Shown piece after piece: positions 8,075-17,148 of a stretch of DNA of 64,000 nucleotides (position 1 is its first letter; each line of letters opens with the position of its first letter). The notes under the pieces are model-generated. The model was not told the origin of the DNA. It saw only the letters and a list, made by a program, of their open reading frames with translations, and searched no databases. Source of the stretch: Bacillota bacterium (GTDB taxonomy: Bacteria > Bacillota > Clostridia > Peptostreptococcales > Anaerovoracaceae). The DNA lies in NCBI GenBank assembly GCA_025361765.1, contig JANYJS010000082.1, positions 1 through 64,000 of the forward strand. The letters run 5' to 3'. Both the position numbers and the translations under genes were made by a program.

Positions 8075-9571
8075 GTGGAAAATCAAAAACAGGCCCAAAG
8101 CGGTCAGCTTAAAAGAACTCTAAAAGGACGTCATCTTACGATGATCGCCATAGGAGGCTCCATCGGAACCGGTTTATTCCTGGCAACCGGCTACACAGTA
8201 AACAGAGGAGGACCAGGAGGAACGATACTCGCTTATTCAATCGTTGCCGTCATGGTTTACTTCCTAATCATGAGCCTTGGTGAAATGGCTACATGGTTAC
8301 CATGTTCAGGCTCTTTTCAGACCTATTGTTCAAAGTTCATAAGTCCAGCTTATGGATTTGCGGTCGGCTGGAACTATTGGTTCAACTGGGCGGTTGTCAT
8401 CGGGATTGAAATCGTAGCCTCTGCACTTGTTATGAAATATTGGTTCCCAGGAGTACCTGCCTGGATATGGAGTTTATTATTCATAGCCATTATCCTATCA
8501 ATCAATCTGTTATCCGCCAGAGCCTATGGCGAAACCGAGTATTGGTTTGCCTCAATCAAAGTGACAGCTGTAATTGCCTTCCTGATCACCGGCGTCGGCA
8601 TGATGACTGGAGCGATTGGCGGACACGCTGTAGGATTTACCAACTTTACTCAATCTGTTGGCGGACCCTTTCCAAATGGCATCCTAGCTGTATTTGCAGT
8701 AACATTCACTGCTGTATTTTGCTTCCTTGGAACCGAACTTGTCGGTATAGCAGCGGGCGAAGGTGAAAATCCAGAAGAGACCATCCCAAAAGCAATCAAA
8801 ACTGTATTCATTCGAATCGTACTGTTCTATCTTGGCGCAACATTCATTGTAGCCGCTCTTGTTCCTTGGCAGGAAGGGTCAGTTGCCATCAGCCCCTTCG
8901 TCATGATCTTTGAAAAAGCAGGAATTCCATTTGCTGCAGGCGTTATGAATTTCGTTGTATTGACGTCCACGCTATCCTGTGCGAATTCCGGGTTATATGC
9001 TTCAAGCCGCATGGTCTTTGCTATGGCTAAAGAAGGAAAAGCGCCTAAAATATTCGCCAGAGTCAGCAAACAAGGTGTACCAGTTCCAGCGCTTCTCTTA
9101 ACATCTTTAATGGGCGGCGGGGCATTCCTAAGCAGATTCATGAGCCCTGACAAAGTATATCTAATCCTTGTTTCGGCCTCCGGCCTTGCCACCTTGTTCT
9201 CATGGCTCGGCATCGCAATCAGCCATTACAAATTTAGAAAATGGTTTGTTGCTCAGGGTCATAAAATCAGTGAACTTAAATTCAAAGCTCCATTTTATCC
9301 TATTGGTCCTTGGGTAGCTGGGATACTGTGTATTGTGGTTATTATCGCCCAATTCTTTGATCCTACAGCAAGACTGACAGCCTGGACCGGTGTTCCTCTC
9401 TTCTTATTGGTTTGGGGATATGGAAAATACAAACAGAACAAAGGGGAGTTGACAGTACCTGATGAAATGGAGCTTAGAGCCCAAAGCTGTGAAGTTCCAA
9501 GCAAATCACACATTCGTGACAATTTGGTACCAGATTTTATTCATCCACCAGTAGCTGATGAAAAGCTATAA
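8075..9571 (+). CDS. Amino-acid permease, LysP/AAT-like (APC superfamily)
   Basis: 498 residues starting at GTG (8075), which has AAGGAGG 8 bases upstream; the ATG at 8036 has none. About twelve membrane segments. The N-terminal signature GRHLTMIAIGGSIGTGLF, the SGSFQTY motif and GWNYWFNW resemble lysine and other cationic amino-acid permeases of the AAT family. It imports an amino acid by proton symport; specificity for lysine is only suggested. It is the only gene here with a recognisable sigma-54 promoter. A terminator follows. Confidence 0.88.
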   Translation: MENQKQAQSGQLKRTLKGRHLTMIAIGGSIGTGLFLATGYTVNRGGPGGTILAYSIVAVMVYFLIMSLGEMATWLPCSGSFQTYCSKFISPAYGFAVGWNYWFNWAVVIGIEIVASALVMKYWFPGVPAWIWSLLFIAIILSINLLSARAYGETEYWFASIKVTAVIAFLITGVGMMTGAIGGHAVGFTNFTQSVGGPFPNGILAVFAVTFTAVFCFLGTELVGIAAGEGENPEETIPKAIKTVFIRIVLFYLGATFIVAALVPWQEGSVAISPFVMIFEKAGIPFAAGVMNFVVLTSTLSCANSGLYASSRMVFAMAKEGKAPKIFARVSKQGVPVPALLLTSLMGGGAFLSRFMSPDKVYLILVSASGLATLFSWLGIAISHYKFRKWFVAQGHKISELKFKAPFYPIGPWVAGILCIVVIIAQFFDPTARLTAWTGVPLFLLVWGYGKYKQNKGELTVPDEMELRAQSCEVPSKSHIRDNLVPDFIHPPVADEKL

Positions 9572-9610
9572 AAACAAAATCATATTTTACATATAAGCTC
9601 CATCCAACAA

Positions 9611-9644
9611 AAAGCCTTCCGTATCGACGGGAGGCTATTTGTTT
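9611..9644 (+). terminator. Rho-independent terminator after the permease gene
   Basis: A 10-bp stem with one G-U pair (9613-9622 with 9627-9636), a tetraloop ATCG and a following ATTTGTTT. It separates two convergent permease genes and has an A-run on the left, so it may serve both. Confidence 0.85.
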
Positions 9645-9703
9645 ACTTGATATTATGGAATCTAGCTCAATTGCCGGTAAAAAACTTTTAGATTCGTAAT
9701 GAA

Positions 9704-11134
9704 TCAGTTAATCATTTCTTCTCTTGAATACTCTTCCCCAAAAATCAGCATTTCTCGTTTCGCCCGGGTCGTTTTAGCATAAGAAATATTGGACCTTAAA
9801 GCCAGAAATACGCCCAAAACTGTCCAGACTAGAACGAGCAGCCATTCGTGGGTCCAAACTAGAGTATTTGAACCAAGCGGTGTATACAGCAGCAGAAAAA
9901 ATAATGAAGAGGTGATAGCGGCCGTCCCAATAGTCTTCCATCTTCTGACCTTAAAGGGTCTTGCCAGATCCGGCTCTTTTATCCGTATGCTAATGAATGA
10001 AATCGCTACTAACAAGTAAGACAGGACAGTGCCCAGTGCTGCTGAATTTATGAACCAGACGAGAGCATTCTTACCGAGCAGTGGTGACAAGCAGCTGATA
10101 CTTCCTACAATAACCAGAGCTACAACCGGGGTACGATATTTGGGATGAACATAGGCAAATATACGCGGCAACATTTCAGCTCTACCCATGGCGAATAAAA
10201 TTCGGGAGGCTCCGACAATAAAACCATTCCAGCTTGTCATTATACCCAATATCCCTCCAATAATCATCAACTTTCCAATGATGGGCGCCTTGAAGGCAAA
10301 GGATGCAGCGTCCGCTATAGGAACAGAAGCAATTCCCCTCATTTCAGCCGGCAATGAAACTGCAATCCCCACAATCATTAAGATATACCAGGAGCAGGCT
10401 AAGACAATAGATAGGATGAGCACCTGGGCAATATCTTTCAGCGGTATGTTCATTTCTTCCGTGAATTGCGGAATGACATCGAAGCCCACAAACATTGACG
10501 GTGTCATCAAAAGAACCACCCCCATGCCTGCTGCACTAGTAAACAACGGGCCGATATAAGAACTCTCACCAAAAGCCGCACCTCCGGATATAAATATTAT
10601 TCCCGAAGCAATAAGGCCTAAAGTACCCATAATTTGAAACACTGCTGCAGGTTTAACCCCAAATATATTTAATATTGTTAAGATAATTGCCCCGAGCATG
10701 CCGACGGCAGCCCAAGATAAGTAGACATCATAATTAGCAAGTGTCCAAATATAGCCTATTTTCGGCAGTTGAAACAAGTAGTCAATAGCCGTTGATATGG
10801 CGATGCCTTCCCATGAGGCAACCCCTACGTAGGCAAATGAAATCGCCCATCCAGCTACCCAGGCCCAAAAGTATCCAAGTCCCCGATAAGCAAAAGCTAG
10901 CTCGCCGCCAGCGATCGGGAGGGCTGTTGTGAGTTCCGCATAGGTAAGACCCACAAAAATGCACATCACTCCGCCAATCAGAAAAGATATTATAGCGCCG
11001 GCAAATCCAGCATCATGAATCCATTGGCCAGGGAGCATTACCCATCCCCAACCGATCATGGTGCCAAAGGAAAGTGCCAAAACATCCGAACGGCTAAGAA
11101 CTCTTTTTAACTTTTGTCTTTCTTGTGTGTTCAT
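9704..11134 (-). CDS. APC superfamily amino-acid permease
   Basis: 476 residues, about twelve membrane segments. The opening LSFGTMIGWGWVMLPG and the later GFDVIPQFTEEMN are typical of a branch of APC permeases distinct from the LysP-like gene at 8075. The ATG lies one base after the stop of the response-regulator gene and has only a weak ribosome site, so translation is probably coupled. It is the last gene of the five-gene minus-strand operon with the two-component system. The substrate is unknown; location suggests that the sensor monitors the solute or that the pair is co-regulated. Confidence 0.85.
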   Translation of the reverse strand: MNTQERQKLKRVLSRSDVLALSFGTMIGWGWVMLPGQWIHDAGFAGAIISFLIGGVMCIFVGLTYAELTTALPIAGGELAFAYRGLGYFWAWVAGWAISFAYVGVASWEGIAISTAIDYLFQLPKIGYIWTLANYDVYLSWAAVGMLGAIILTILNIFGVKPAAVFQIMGTLGLIASGIIFISGGAAFGESSYIGPLFTSAAGMGVVLLMTPSMFVGFDVIPQFTEEMNIPLKDIAQVLILSIVLACSWYILMIVGIAVSLPAEMRGIASVPIADAASFAFKAPIIGKLMIIGGILGIMTSWNGFIVGASRILFAMGRAEMLPRIFAYVHPKYRTPVVALVIVGSISCLSPLLGKNALVWFINSAALGTVLSYLLVAISFISIRIKEPDLARPFKVRRWKTIGTAAITSSLFFLLLYTPLGSNTLVWTHEWLLVLVWTVLGVFLALRSNISYAKTTRAKREMLIFGEEYSREEMIN

Positions 11135-11135
11135 C

Positions 11136-12500
11136 CTATTTTAATCCGTACTCAGAAATCTTATTAAACAGCTGTCTTCTGCTTATGCCCAATATCGCAG
11201 CAGTTCTGCCAATATTGTGATTGTTTTTTTCTAGAAGATTTTCAATGTATTTGGACTCAAAGTCGCTCCTAATATCTCTTAGCGGCCTGTCAACATCAAA
11301 AAATGATCCTACGCTTCCTGACTCCGGTAGTACCTTTGTGCTCATTAGGCCGTTTTCTCTAATGATCCCATCTTCTGACAATACTACGAGCCTTTCGATC
11401 ACATTTTTAAGCTCTCTCACATTTCCAGGGTAGTCATATTTATAAAGAAAGTTCAGTACAGGCTTTTCGATTTCCCTTATTTTAAAACCCATAACAGTCT
11501 CAGATTTATTAATAAAAAAATCAATCAATTTGCCAAGATCTTCTCTTCTTTTGCGTAGCGGGGGCACTTCAATTACAATAGTGCTAAGCCTATAAAAAAG
11601 ATCCTCACGGAATCTAGCCTCCCTTATTTCATGCTGAAGATCCTTATTGGTTGCGGATATCAACCTAAAGTCCACGGAAATAGGTTCATTTCTGCCGATT
11701 CGGAGTATTTTCTTGTTTTCAATAGCCTTAAGTATTTTCGACTGGGTCGAAAGGGGAATATCACCAATTTCGTCTAAAAAAAGTGTCCCCCCATTGCTTG
11801 CTTCAAATCTGCCGATTCTCGTCGCAGCCGCTCCGGTGAAAGCCCCTTTTTCATGACCAAACAATTCTGATTCAATCAAACTGTCCGACAAAGCATAGCA
11901 GTTGATATCCATAAAGGGATTATTCCTGCGCTTGCTTTCCTTATGAATATATTCAGCAATGATTTCCTTGCCCGCTCCCGATTCTCCAAGAATCAGGATA
12001 TTCGCATCACTATGTGCTGCTTTTTTGGCAATGTCAAGGAGGTTCCTGTACTCAGCGTTACTTGAATCAAGCATATACTCAGAGTCCCCGATTGATTCTT
12101 TGGAGCGAATTTCTTCCGCATCGAAGGCTCTCAATTTTTTGATATTCTCTATTTCCTGCAGCAATTCCTCAGGCTTACTTCCTTTTATCACATAGTTATA
12201 TGCACCAAGCTTCATAGCATTCACAGCATTTTCTATAGTCCCATAAGCCGTCATAATGATCACATAGGTTTTGGGCTGCTTCTTTTTTATGGCCTTTAAC
12301 AAGGCAATTCCATCCATTTCAGGCATAATCAAATCAGATAACACCAAATCGAATTCTTCATCAGAAAGAATATTGATGACCTCTTTAGGTTTGGTGCTCT
12401 TTTTGGTTTTATAACCCTTTGCTGAAAGGATGGTTTCCAAGACGTCGCAATAATCAGGTTCATCATCAACAATTAAAATTTTAAATTGCCTATTTGTCAT
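11136..12500 (-). CDS. NtrC-family sigma-54-dependent response regulator
   Basis: 454 residues from the ATG at 12498-12500, with AGGAG 8 bases upstream. Receiver domain about 5-120, with acidic pair VDDEP, phosphoacceptor D56 (SDLIMPEMDG), a conserved T in MTAYG and K in VIKG. AAA+ domain about 150-385 with Walker A GESGAGKE, the sigma-54 contact loop GAFTGA and Walker B FLDEIGDI. The C-terminal Fis-type helix-turn-helix ends in GISRRQLFNKISEYGLK. It overlaps the kinase gene by 11 bases. All residues needed for phosphorylation and sigma-54 activation are present. The sigma-54 promoter at 7995 is the obvious nearby candidate target. Confidence 0.95.
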   Translation of the reverse strand: MTNRQFKILIVDDEPDYCDVLETILSAKGYKTKKSTKPKEVINILSDEEFDLVLSDLIMPEMDGIALLKAIKKKQPKTYVIIMTAYGTIENAVNAMKLGAYNYVIKGSKPEELLQEIENIKKLRAFDAEEIRSKESIGDSEYMLDSSNAEYRNLLDIAKKAAHSDANILILGESGAGKEIIAEYIHKESKRRNNPFMDINCYALSDSLIESELFGHEKGAFTGAAATRIGRFEASNGGTLFLDEIGDIPLSTQSKILKAIENKKILRIGRNEPISVDFRLISATNKDLQHEIREARFREDLFYRLSTIVIEVPPLRKRREDLGKLIDFFINKSETVMGFKIREIEKPVLNFLYKYDYPGNVRELKNVIERLVVLSEDGIIRENGLMSTKVLPESGSVGSFFDVDRPLRDIRSDFESKYIENLLEKNNHNIGRTAAILGISRRQLFNKISEYGLK

Positions 12501-13815
12501 TTTCTCCACTCCTCATCAAGGGAAAAGTCAGTATGAACGAAGTCCCCATACCCAGCCTACTTTCAACTTCAATTTTTCCGCCTAGCTTTTCTGTTTCGTT
12601 ATACACGATATATAGACCAAGGCCACTGCCATCTCTCTTCTCCTTGGTTGTAAAAAATGGGTTGAAAATGCTTCCTATAAGTGTCTCTGCGATGCCTGTC
12701 CCAGTATCCGTTAACTGAATTTTTAGGATTTCCTCATCATTCAGGCATTTGATTGTCATATCTCCACCGCTAGCCATGGCATCGACAGCGTTGATGATCA
12801 AGTTGATCATGATTATTTCGAGGGACTCGGGAATTGTGTATATTTCTAATTCTTTATCACAAATAATCGATACGTTTACATTTTTCGTCGATAGAACATT
12901 TTGCTCCAAAAAAACAATTGATTTTATAAATTTGTATAAGTTGGTCCATTCTCTTTTATTGTTTGATATCCTAGAGAAATCCAAAAGATTATCTATAATT
13001 CTGCTTGATTTATCAACGGCTTTTTCTATGGACGCAATGGCCTTTTCAATAACATCCCGATCATATTCGCCGCTGTTTTTTAGAATATAACAATAATTTC
13101 TGATTATTCCGAGAGGATTTCGTATTTCATGGGCAACTCCAGCGGCCAGCTGACCTACGGCGATCATTTTGTTGTCCTGAAGCATTTGCCTCTCAATTGC
13201 ACGGGCATTTGTCACATCGTTCAGCATTAGTAGAACTTTCTTTATCCTGTCTTTTGCGTCATTCAGCGGAGAAATGAAGGCCTCAAATATTTTACCATTG
13301 TTTTCTATCTCAATTCTCTGTTTAGCTCTTTGCACAAATGTTTTATCTACTCCTGAGAGCAGTTCTTCCATAGCTTTATCACTAAAGCCAAGCATAGCAT
13401 TAAGTTTTTTGCCAATGATGCTACTTTTCTTTTTATTCAAATTCTCCGATAAGGCATTGTTGATATTAATAATCGTAAGATCTGGGTCGATTTCAATCAT
13501 AAACATTTCAACGCTGTTATAGGTAGTCTGAAGGTCATTGATGCTTGCGTCCAGCATTTCCATTCGATCAGCAAGCTCACTGTAAATAACCCTGTAGGAC
13601 TCATAGGCAAGATAAAGCATACAAACGGAAGTTACAATGAAAATGTATATGATTATGGTTGTTCTCTGAGCGATGGCCTTTGCAATTTCTTGATCGATTA
13701 AACTTTGAAGGTTTGGGCCAACTGCTTTTAACTCCACATTCTGATTGTAAATTAATAATATTGCAAAAGATAGGACGATAAAAATGACAAATCCTATTCT
13801 AATCTTATTTTTCAT
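12490..13815 (-). CDS. Membrane sensor histidine kinase
   Basis: 441 residues from ATG at 13813-13815; an alternative upstream start at 13860 has no ribosome site. Two membrane segments (about 7-25 and 50-70) flank an extracellular part of only about 25 residues, so sensing is likely cytoplasmic or through a partner. A PAS-like domain (about 95-215) precedes the dimerisation domain with phospho-acceptor motif VAHEIRNPLG and the ATPase boxes NLIINAVDAM, DTGTGI, FFTTK and GSGLGLYIV. The start overlaps the cyclase gene by 11 bases, pointing to coupled translation. Cognate regulator is the next gene. Confidence 0.93.
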   Translation of the reverse strand: MKNKIRIGFVIFIVLSFAILLIYNQNVELKAVGPNLQSLIDQEIAKAIAQRTTIIIYIFIVTSVCMLYLAYESYRVIYSELADRMEMLDASINDLQTTYNSVEMFMIEIDPDLTIININNALSENLNKKKSSIIGKKLNAMLGFSDKAMEELLSGVDKTFVQRAKQRIEIENNGKIFEAFISPLNDAKDRIKKVLLMLNDVTNARAIERQMLQDNKMIAVGQLAAGVAHEIRNPLGIIRNYCYILKNSGEYDRDVIEKAIASIEKAVDKSSRIIDNLLDFSRISNNKREWTNLYKFIKSIVFLEQNVLSTKNVNVSIICDKELEIYTIPESLEIIMINLIINAVDAMASGGDMTIKCLNDEEILKIQLTDTGTGIAETLIGSIFNPFFTTKEKRDGSGLGLYIVYNETEKLGGKIEVESRLGMGTSFILTFPLMRSGENDK

Positions 13816-14989
13816 GTTGATATACCGTAACAGTATTTCTTCCCATCGCTTTGGATTCATACATGGCTACATCCGCATGATGGGTCATTTTTTCCGCAGT
13901 GAGTCCTCTTTTCCATTCAGAAATGCCCATACTTACTGTAATTCGTAAGGTTGTGTCGTCATTTTCGTCGTCAAGTTCAATAATTGAAATCCCTTGCTTA
14001 ATTCTTCGGCATACACTCATAGCGCTATCTTTTGTTGAAGTGGGAAGTAGTATAATAAACTCATCTCCCGCATAACGGGCGGAAATATCTATGGTTCTGA
14101 TGCTGTCTCTGATGACCTGGGCGATTTTGATTAGAACATAATCCCCAAATTGATGGCCATATAAATCGTTGAATTCTTTGAAATGATCGATGTCGATCAT
14201 GATTACTGTGAAACATTCTTCATTCTCTTCAGCTTTTTTTACTGTTTGACGGAGGATTTGTTCATAATATTTTTTATTATATAATCCAGTCATATAATCA
14301 ATTTCCATGGAGCTACGCGTATAGGTCAAAATTCGTTCCGCTAGATAACCCGTAATGAGCAAAATCATGATAATGACAAATACAATGATGGCTTTTAGTT
14401 TTGAAAGGATATTAACTAAGTAATCCGCAGAAATATCAACTCCGACCAGTCCAATAAGCTCCCCTGTCGAGACATCGATAATCGGTGAATACCCAGTAAT
14501 CAAATTCCCCCAATTTTTTGAAAAGGTTTGGGGTCCATAAACTGGTCTTTTTAATTCATAAGCCCTTTTATTCAAATCATCCATTAAGTCTATAGAGCCG
14601 ATGGGTGAAGCATCTTTGCTTCCTAAAACCTCCGCATCGAGAATATACATAATCTGGCTTTCTGAAATTCTCTTTTCCGTATATAAATATTTGATATTAC
14701 TGCTGCTTTTTATAGCTCTAAAAATCTTTTGCATTTTATAATAATAGGTTTGCTTATATGAAAGCTTCTTATAATCCTGATTTTTGTTGAGTTTCGAATA
14801 AGCTTCAATATCCTCTGCTATGAGCGTGCTAACCGTACTGGCTATCGCCACAGCATTCTTGCCAAGTTCATTCTCGGTGATGTTTTTAAAATTGTTGTAC
14901 AACAAAACTGCCGGTACGGCTATAAAAGTAGTAATCACCACTATAATAATCAAAAAAACCGAGCCTCTACCGTTGAACTTATTTTTCAA
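13805..14989 (-). CDS. Diguanylate cyclase with extracellular Cache-like sensor
   Basis: 394 residues from TTG (14987-14989) with AGGAG 7 bases upstream. Two membrane segments (about 12-32 and 205-225) enclose an extracellular domain of about 170 residues resembling a double-Cache sensor, ending LIGLVGVDIS. The GGDEF domain (about 240-394) has the active-site variant AGDEF in RYAGDEFII, which usually retains activity, and the conserved DIDHFKEFND metal-binding motif. No inhibitory RxxD was noticed five residues before the active site. It makes cyclic di-GMP from two GTP. It overlaps both neighbours by 11 bases, so all five genes form one operon. Confidence 0.92.
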   Translation of the reverse strand: MKNKFNGRGSVFLIIIVVITTFIAVPAVLLYNNFKNITENELGKNAVAIASTVSTLIAEDIEAYSKLNKNQDYKKLSYKQTYYYKMQKIFRAIKSSSNIKYLYTEKRISESQIMYILDAEVLGSKDASPIGSIDLMDDLNKRAYELKRPVYGPQTFSKNWGNLITGYSPIIDVSTGELIGLVGVDISADYLVNILSKLKAIIVFVIIMILLITGYLAERILTYTRSSMEIDYMTGLYNKKYYEQILRQTVKKAEENEECFTVIMIDIDHFKEFNDLYGHQFGDYVLIKIAQVIRDSIRTIDISARYAGDEFIILLPTSTKDSAMSVCRRIKQGISIIELDDENDDTTLRITVSMGISEWKRGLTAEKMTHHADVAMYESKAMGRNTVTVYQHEK

Positions 14990-15563
14990 TATGCTCTCCT
15001 GCCTTTTCGTTTAAACTGCATTCTGTCTGGAACCCTGCCGGCGGAACCCCTAGGCCCTTAATAAGTCTCGTCCAATAATTGACCTGCGCCATAGTCGTTG
15101 CGATAATGACAAATTGTCTTTCATTAAAAACAATTTTCATTTGATATGCGGCTTCTGTATTGTCGATAGCCGGAGTATTTGTCAGATCTCTAACATAAAT
15201 CAGAGCAACTCGTTCTTCCTTGGAAAAAGAATCAACCTCTGCGAAGCTTCGGGCGCCCTCTAGGGCCTCTATTTCTTCTCGGGTTATATTTTGCTTCTCA
15301 AATTCATTTCCGTTCATGTCTATACAAAATCTGCAATTTACAAGCAAAGACACCTGCATGCGAATTAGTTGAAGCAATCTTTTGCTGATTCCTGAATCTT
15401 CGTGAGTGACTAGAGATTCTAAAACGCCTGAACTCACAGCGGCTTTTGGGTACCAGGAGAGAATCCTAGCAGGTTCCATAATTTTTCCTGTCTGTTTTTC
15501 GGCTATATATATTCCCAGCTTCAACAACAAAGGAATTTTTTTAGGCTCTTTAATATATCCCAA
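14979..15563 (-). CDS. AhpD-like carboxymuconolactone decarboxylase family protein
   Basis: 194 residues from TTG (15561-15563) with AGGGGTG upstream. All-alpha AhpD-like fold suggested by the CxxC in NCRFCIDMN (C77, C80) followed by a Glu (EFEK), the catalytic arrangement of alkylhydroperoxidase-like proteins. No partner AhpC is nearby. The family includes thiol peroxidases and many enzymes without known substrate. As first gene of the sensor operon it could be the redox input or a detoxifying output; this is inference. Confidence 0.85.
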   Translation of the reverse strand: MGYIKEPKKIPLLLKLGIYIAEKQTGKIMEPARILSWYPKAAVSSGVLESLVTHEDSGISKRLLQLIRMQVSLLVNCRFCIDMNGNEFEKQNITREEIEALEGARSFAEVDSFSKEERVALIYVRDLTNTPAIDNTEAAYQMKIVFNERQFVIIATTMAQVNYWTRLIKGLGVPPAGFQTECSLNEKAGEHIEK

Positions 15564-15656
15564 ACCATCACCCCTACTATGATTTTTGATTCAAAAAATC
15601 AGCATTTGCTTCCGCGATTGATTAAACAATCTGCTTTTTCTAGATGGCTATATTTT

Positions 15657-15685
15657 ATCATAAGTTTAGTTAGGATGGTTTACAA
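15657..15685 (-). promoter_or_regulatory. Sigma-A type promoter of the sensor-permease operon
   Basis: On the minus strand TTGTAA (15680-15685) and TATGAT (15657-15662) are 17 bases apart, about 94 bases before the AhpD-like gene. So the operon seems to have a housekeeping promoter while its likely target has a sigma-54 promoter. Confidence 0.6.
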
Positions 15686-15703
15686 ATATTGGCTTAATTA
15701 TAA

Positions 15704-15877
15704 TTATTTTACCTTTATTTTAAATGGAGAAATGACAGCCGTCGTTGCCGGATATAGAGACATCAGAAGGCCAGCCTTCAGTATATTAAGTTCCAGAACA
15801 TTTTGAAGGTAGAAGGGCATCAGAAAAATGTAGCTGAACATGGCCACGAAGGGCACCGCTATAATCAAACTTTTGTC
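15704..15877 (-). pseudogene. Remnant of an MFS (DHA2-like) transporter gene
   Basis: Between stops at 15878-15880 and 15704-15706 an open stretch of 57 codons encodes VPFVAMFSYIFLMPFYLQNV and, further on, KAGLLMSLYPATTAV. This is the typical internal part of a 14-segment major facilitator drug exporter (family pattern: FLLPLYLQNVLGLSPLQAGLL). There is no start, no ribosome site and no continuation on either side in any frame, so only one or two membrane segments survive. The upstream side runs into the mutY 3' end. Confidence 0.7.
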
Positions 15878-15901
15878 TCAATGCATTCGTTTTTTTAGGA
15901 T

Positions 15902-17047
15902 TTAGTCAGTTCTTGATACATAGGAAAGTCCTTTCGGAAGATATTTGATGTAAGCCTTAAAGGCCGAAGGTAATGCGATTTTATTTTTGATCGCTTCATG
16001 CCCTGCAAAGATAAATCCTTCTGGCGGCTTCGTCTCCATAATTTCAATTAAATATCCCTGAAGCTGCCACTCTATGTGGGTGAACAGGTGCTTTGCCTTT
16101 TCAATTCTGCGAATACTTAAAGATTCGAGTCCAAGCTCCTCTAAGATTTCAAGCACGCCTTCTTCTGAAGTAAAGCCTTCAATGTTTAGCGGCTCCCACA
16201 GCCTAGCCAAGAGTCCCTTTTCTGGTCTTTGCTTCAATAAAACTTGATCTTTTGCTCGGATGATCAAAATTGAGCGCATTTCCATTTTGCGCTTTTTCTT
16301 CGGTGTTTTAACTGGAATTTCTCCTGTTGTTTTGTCGCTAAAGGCTTCACAAAGGTTCACTAAAGGGCACAGAGCGCAAAGTGGTGCTGCTTTTGGCAAA
16401 CAGATTTTTGCTCCGAGCTCCATAAGGGCCTGGTTAAAGTCTCCCGGTCGGTTTATTGGCTGAAGTTTCAAAGCAAGGTTTTGGAATTCTTTTTTTACTT
16501 CTGGTTTTGCTATATCTTCATAGCTTCCCGTAACACGGGAAAAAACACGAAGCACATTGCCATCAATTGCTGCCTCTCTTTTATTAAAGGCTATTGAAGC
16601 AATAGCGCCTGCTGTATAAGCCCCTATTCCTGGGAGTTTCAGAAGCAGTTCATAATCCTCCGGAAGCTTACCATCGAACTGGTCGATAAGAATTTTTGCT
16701 GCTCTCTTCATATTACGAACCCTGTTGTAATAGCCAAGACCCTCCCATAGTTTCAAAATCTGGGATTCTTCTGCACAGGCTAAATCCTTGATCTCTGGAA
16801 ATGCCTCAATAAACCTCTCGAAATAGGGCAGCACTGTCAGTACCTGGGTCTGCTGTAGCATGATCTCAGATACCCACACTCTATAAGGCTGTGGGTTCTC
16901 GCGCCAAGGAAGAATCCTCGCATTTTGGTCGTACCAAAGCAAAAGCGATTTAGAAAATTTGGAATCATAATCCTGATTCGATTCAAATTCTTCGTGATTA
17001 TTTTGATCTGGTTTGTTGTCGAAAGTATTATATTTCTTAACAGTCAA
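15902..17047 (-). CDS. mutY: A/G-specific adenine DNA glycosylase
   Basis: 381 residues from TTG (17045-17047) with GGAG 7 bases upstream. It removes adenine opposite 8-oxoguanine in base-excision repair. Seen: WRENPQPYRVWVSEIMLQQTQV, the helix-hairpin-helix LPGIGAYTAGAIASIAF with downstream catalytic Asp in AAIDGNVLRV, four cysteines for the 4Fe-4S cluster and a C-terminal NUDIX-like domain from about 235. The first cysteine spacing is C-x7-C, one residue longer than the usual C-x6-C. The N-terminus has an extra acidic, Asn-rich stretch of about 30 residues. Confidence 0.95.
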   Translation of the reverse strand: MTVKKYNTFDNKPDQNNHEEFESNQDYDSKFSKSLLLWYDQNARILPWRENPQPYRVWVSEIMLQQTQVLTVLPYFERFIEAFPEIKDLACAEESQILKLWEGLGYYNRVRNMKRAAKILIDQFDGKLPEDYELLLKLPGIGAYTAGAIASIAFNKREAAIDGNVLRVFSRVTGSYEDIAKPEVKKEFQNLALKLQPINRPGDFNQALMELGAKICLPKAAPLCALCPLVNLCEAFSDKTTGEIPVKTPKKKRKMEMRSILIIRAKDQVLLKQRPEKGLLARLWEPLNIEGFTSEEGVLEILEELGLESLSIRRIEKAKHLFTHIEWQLQGYLIEIMETKPPEGFIFAGHEAIKNKIALPSAFKAYIKYLPKGLSYVSRTD

Positions 17048-17148
17048 AAATATTCTCCATATTTTAGCAATTATTGCTATACCATTTTTTGATTTCTCAA
17101 TATTGAATCTTCATTTTTCTCGATAACTTATAGCTTGTTCAATTATTA

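Noticed and set aside
15579-15806. Small plus-strand open frame
   Set aside because: No ribosome site, and the opposite strand of the same region encodes a recognisable transporter fragment and the sensor-operon promoter.
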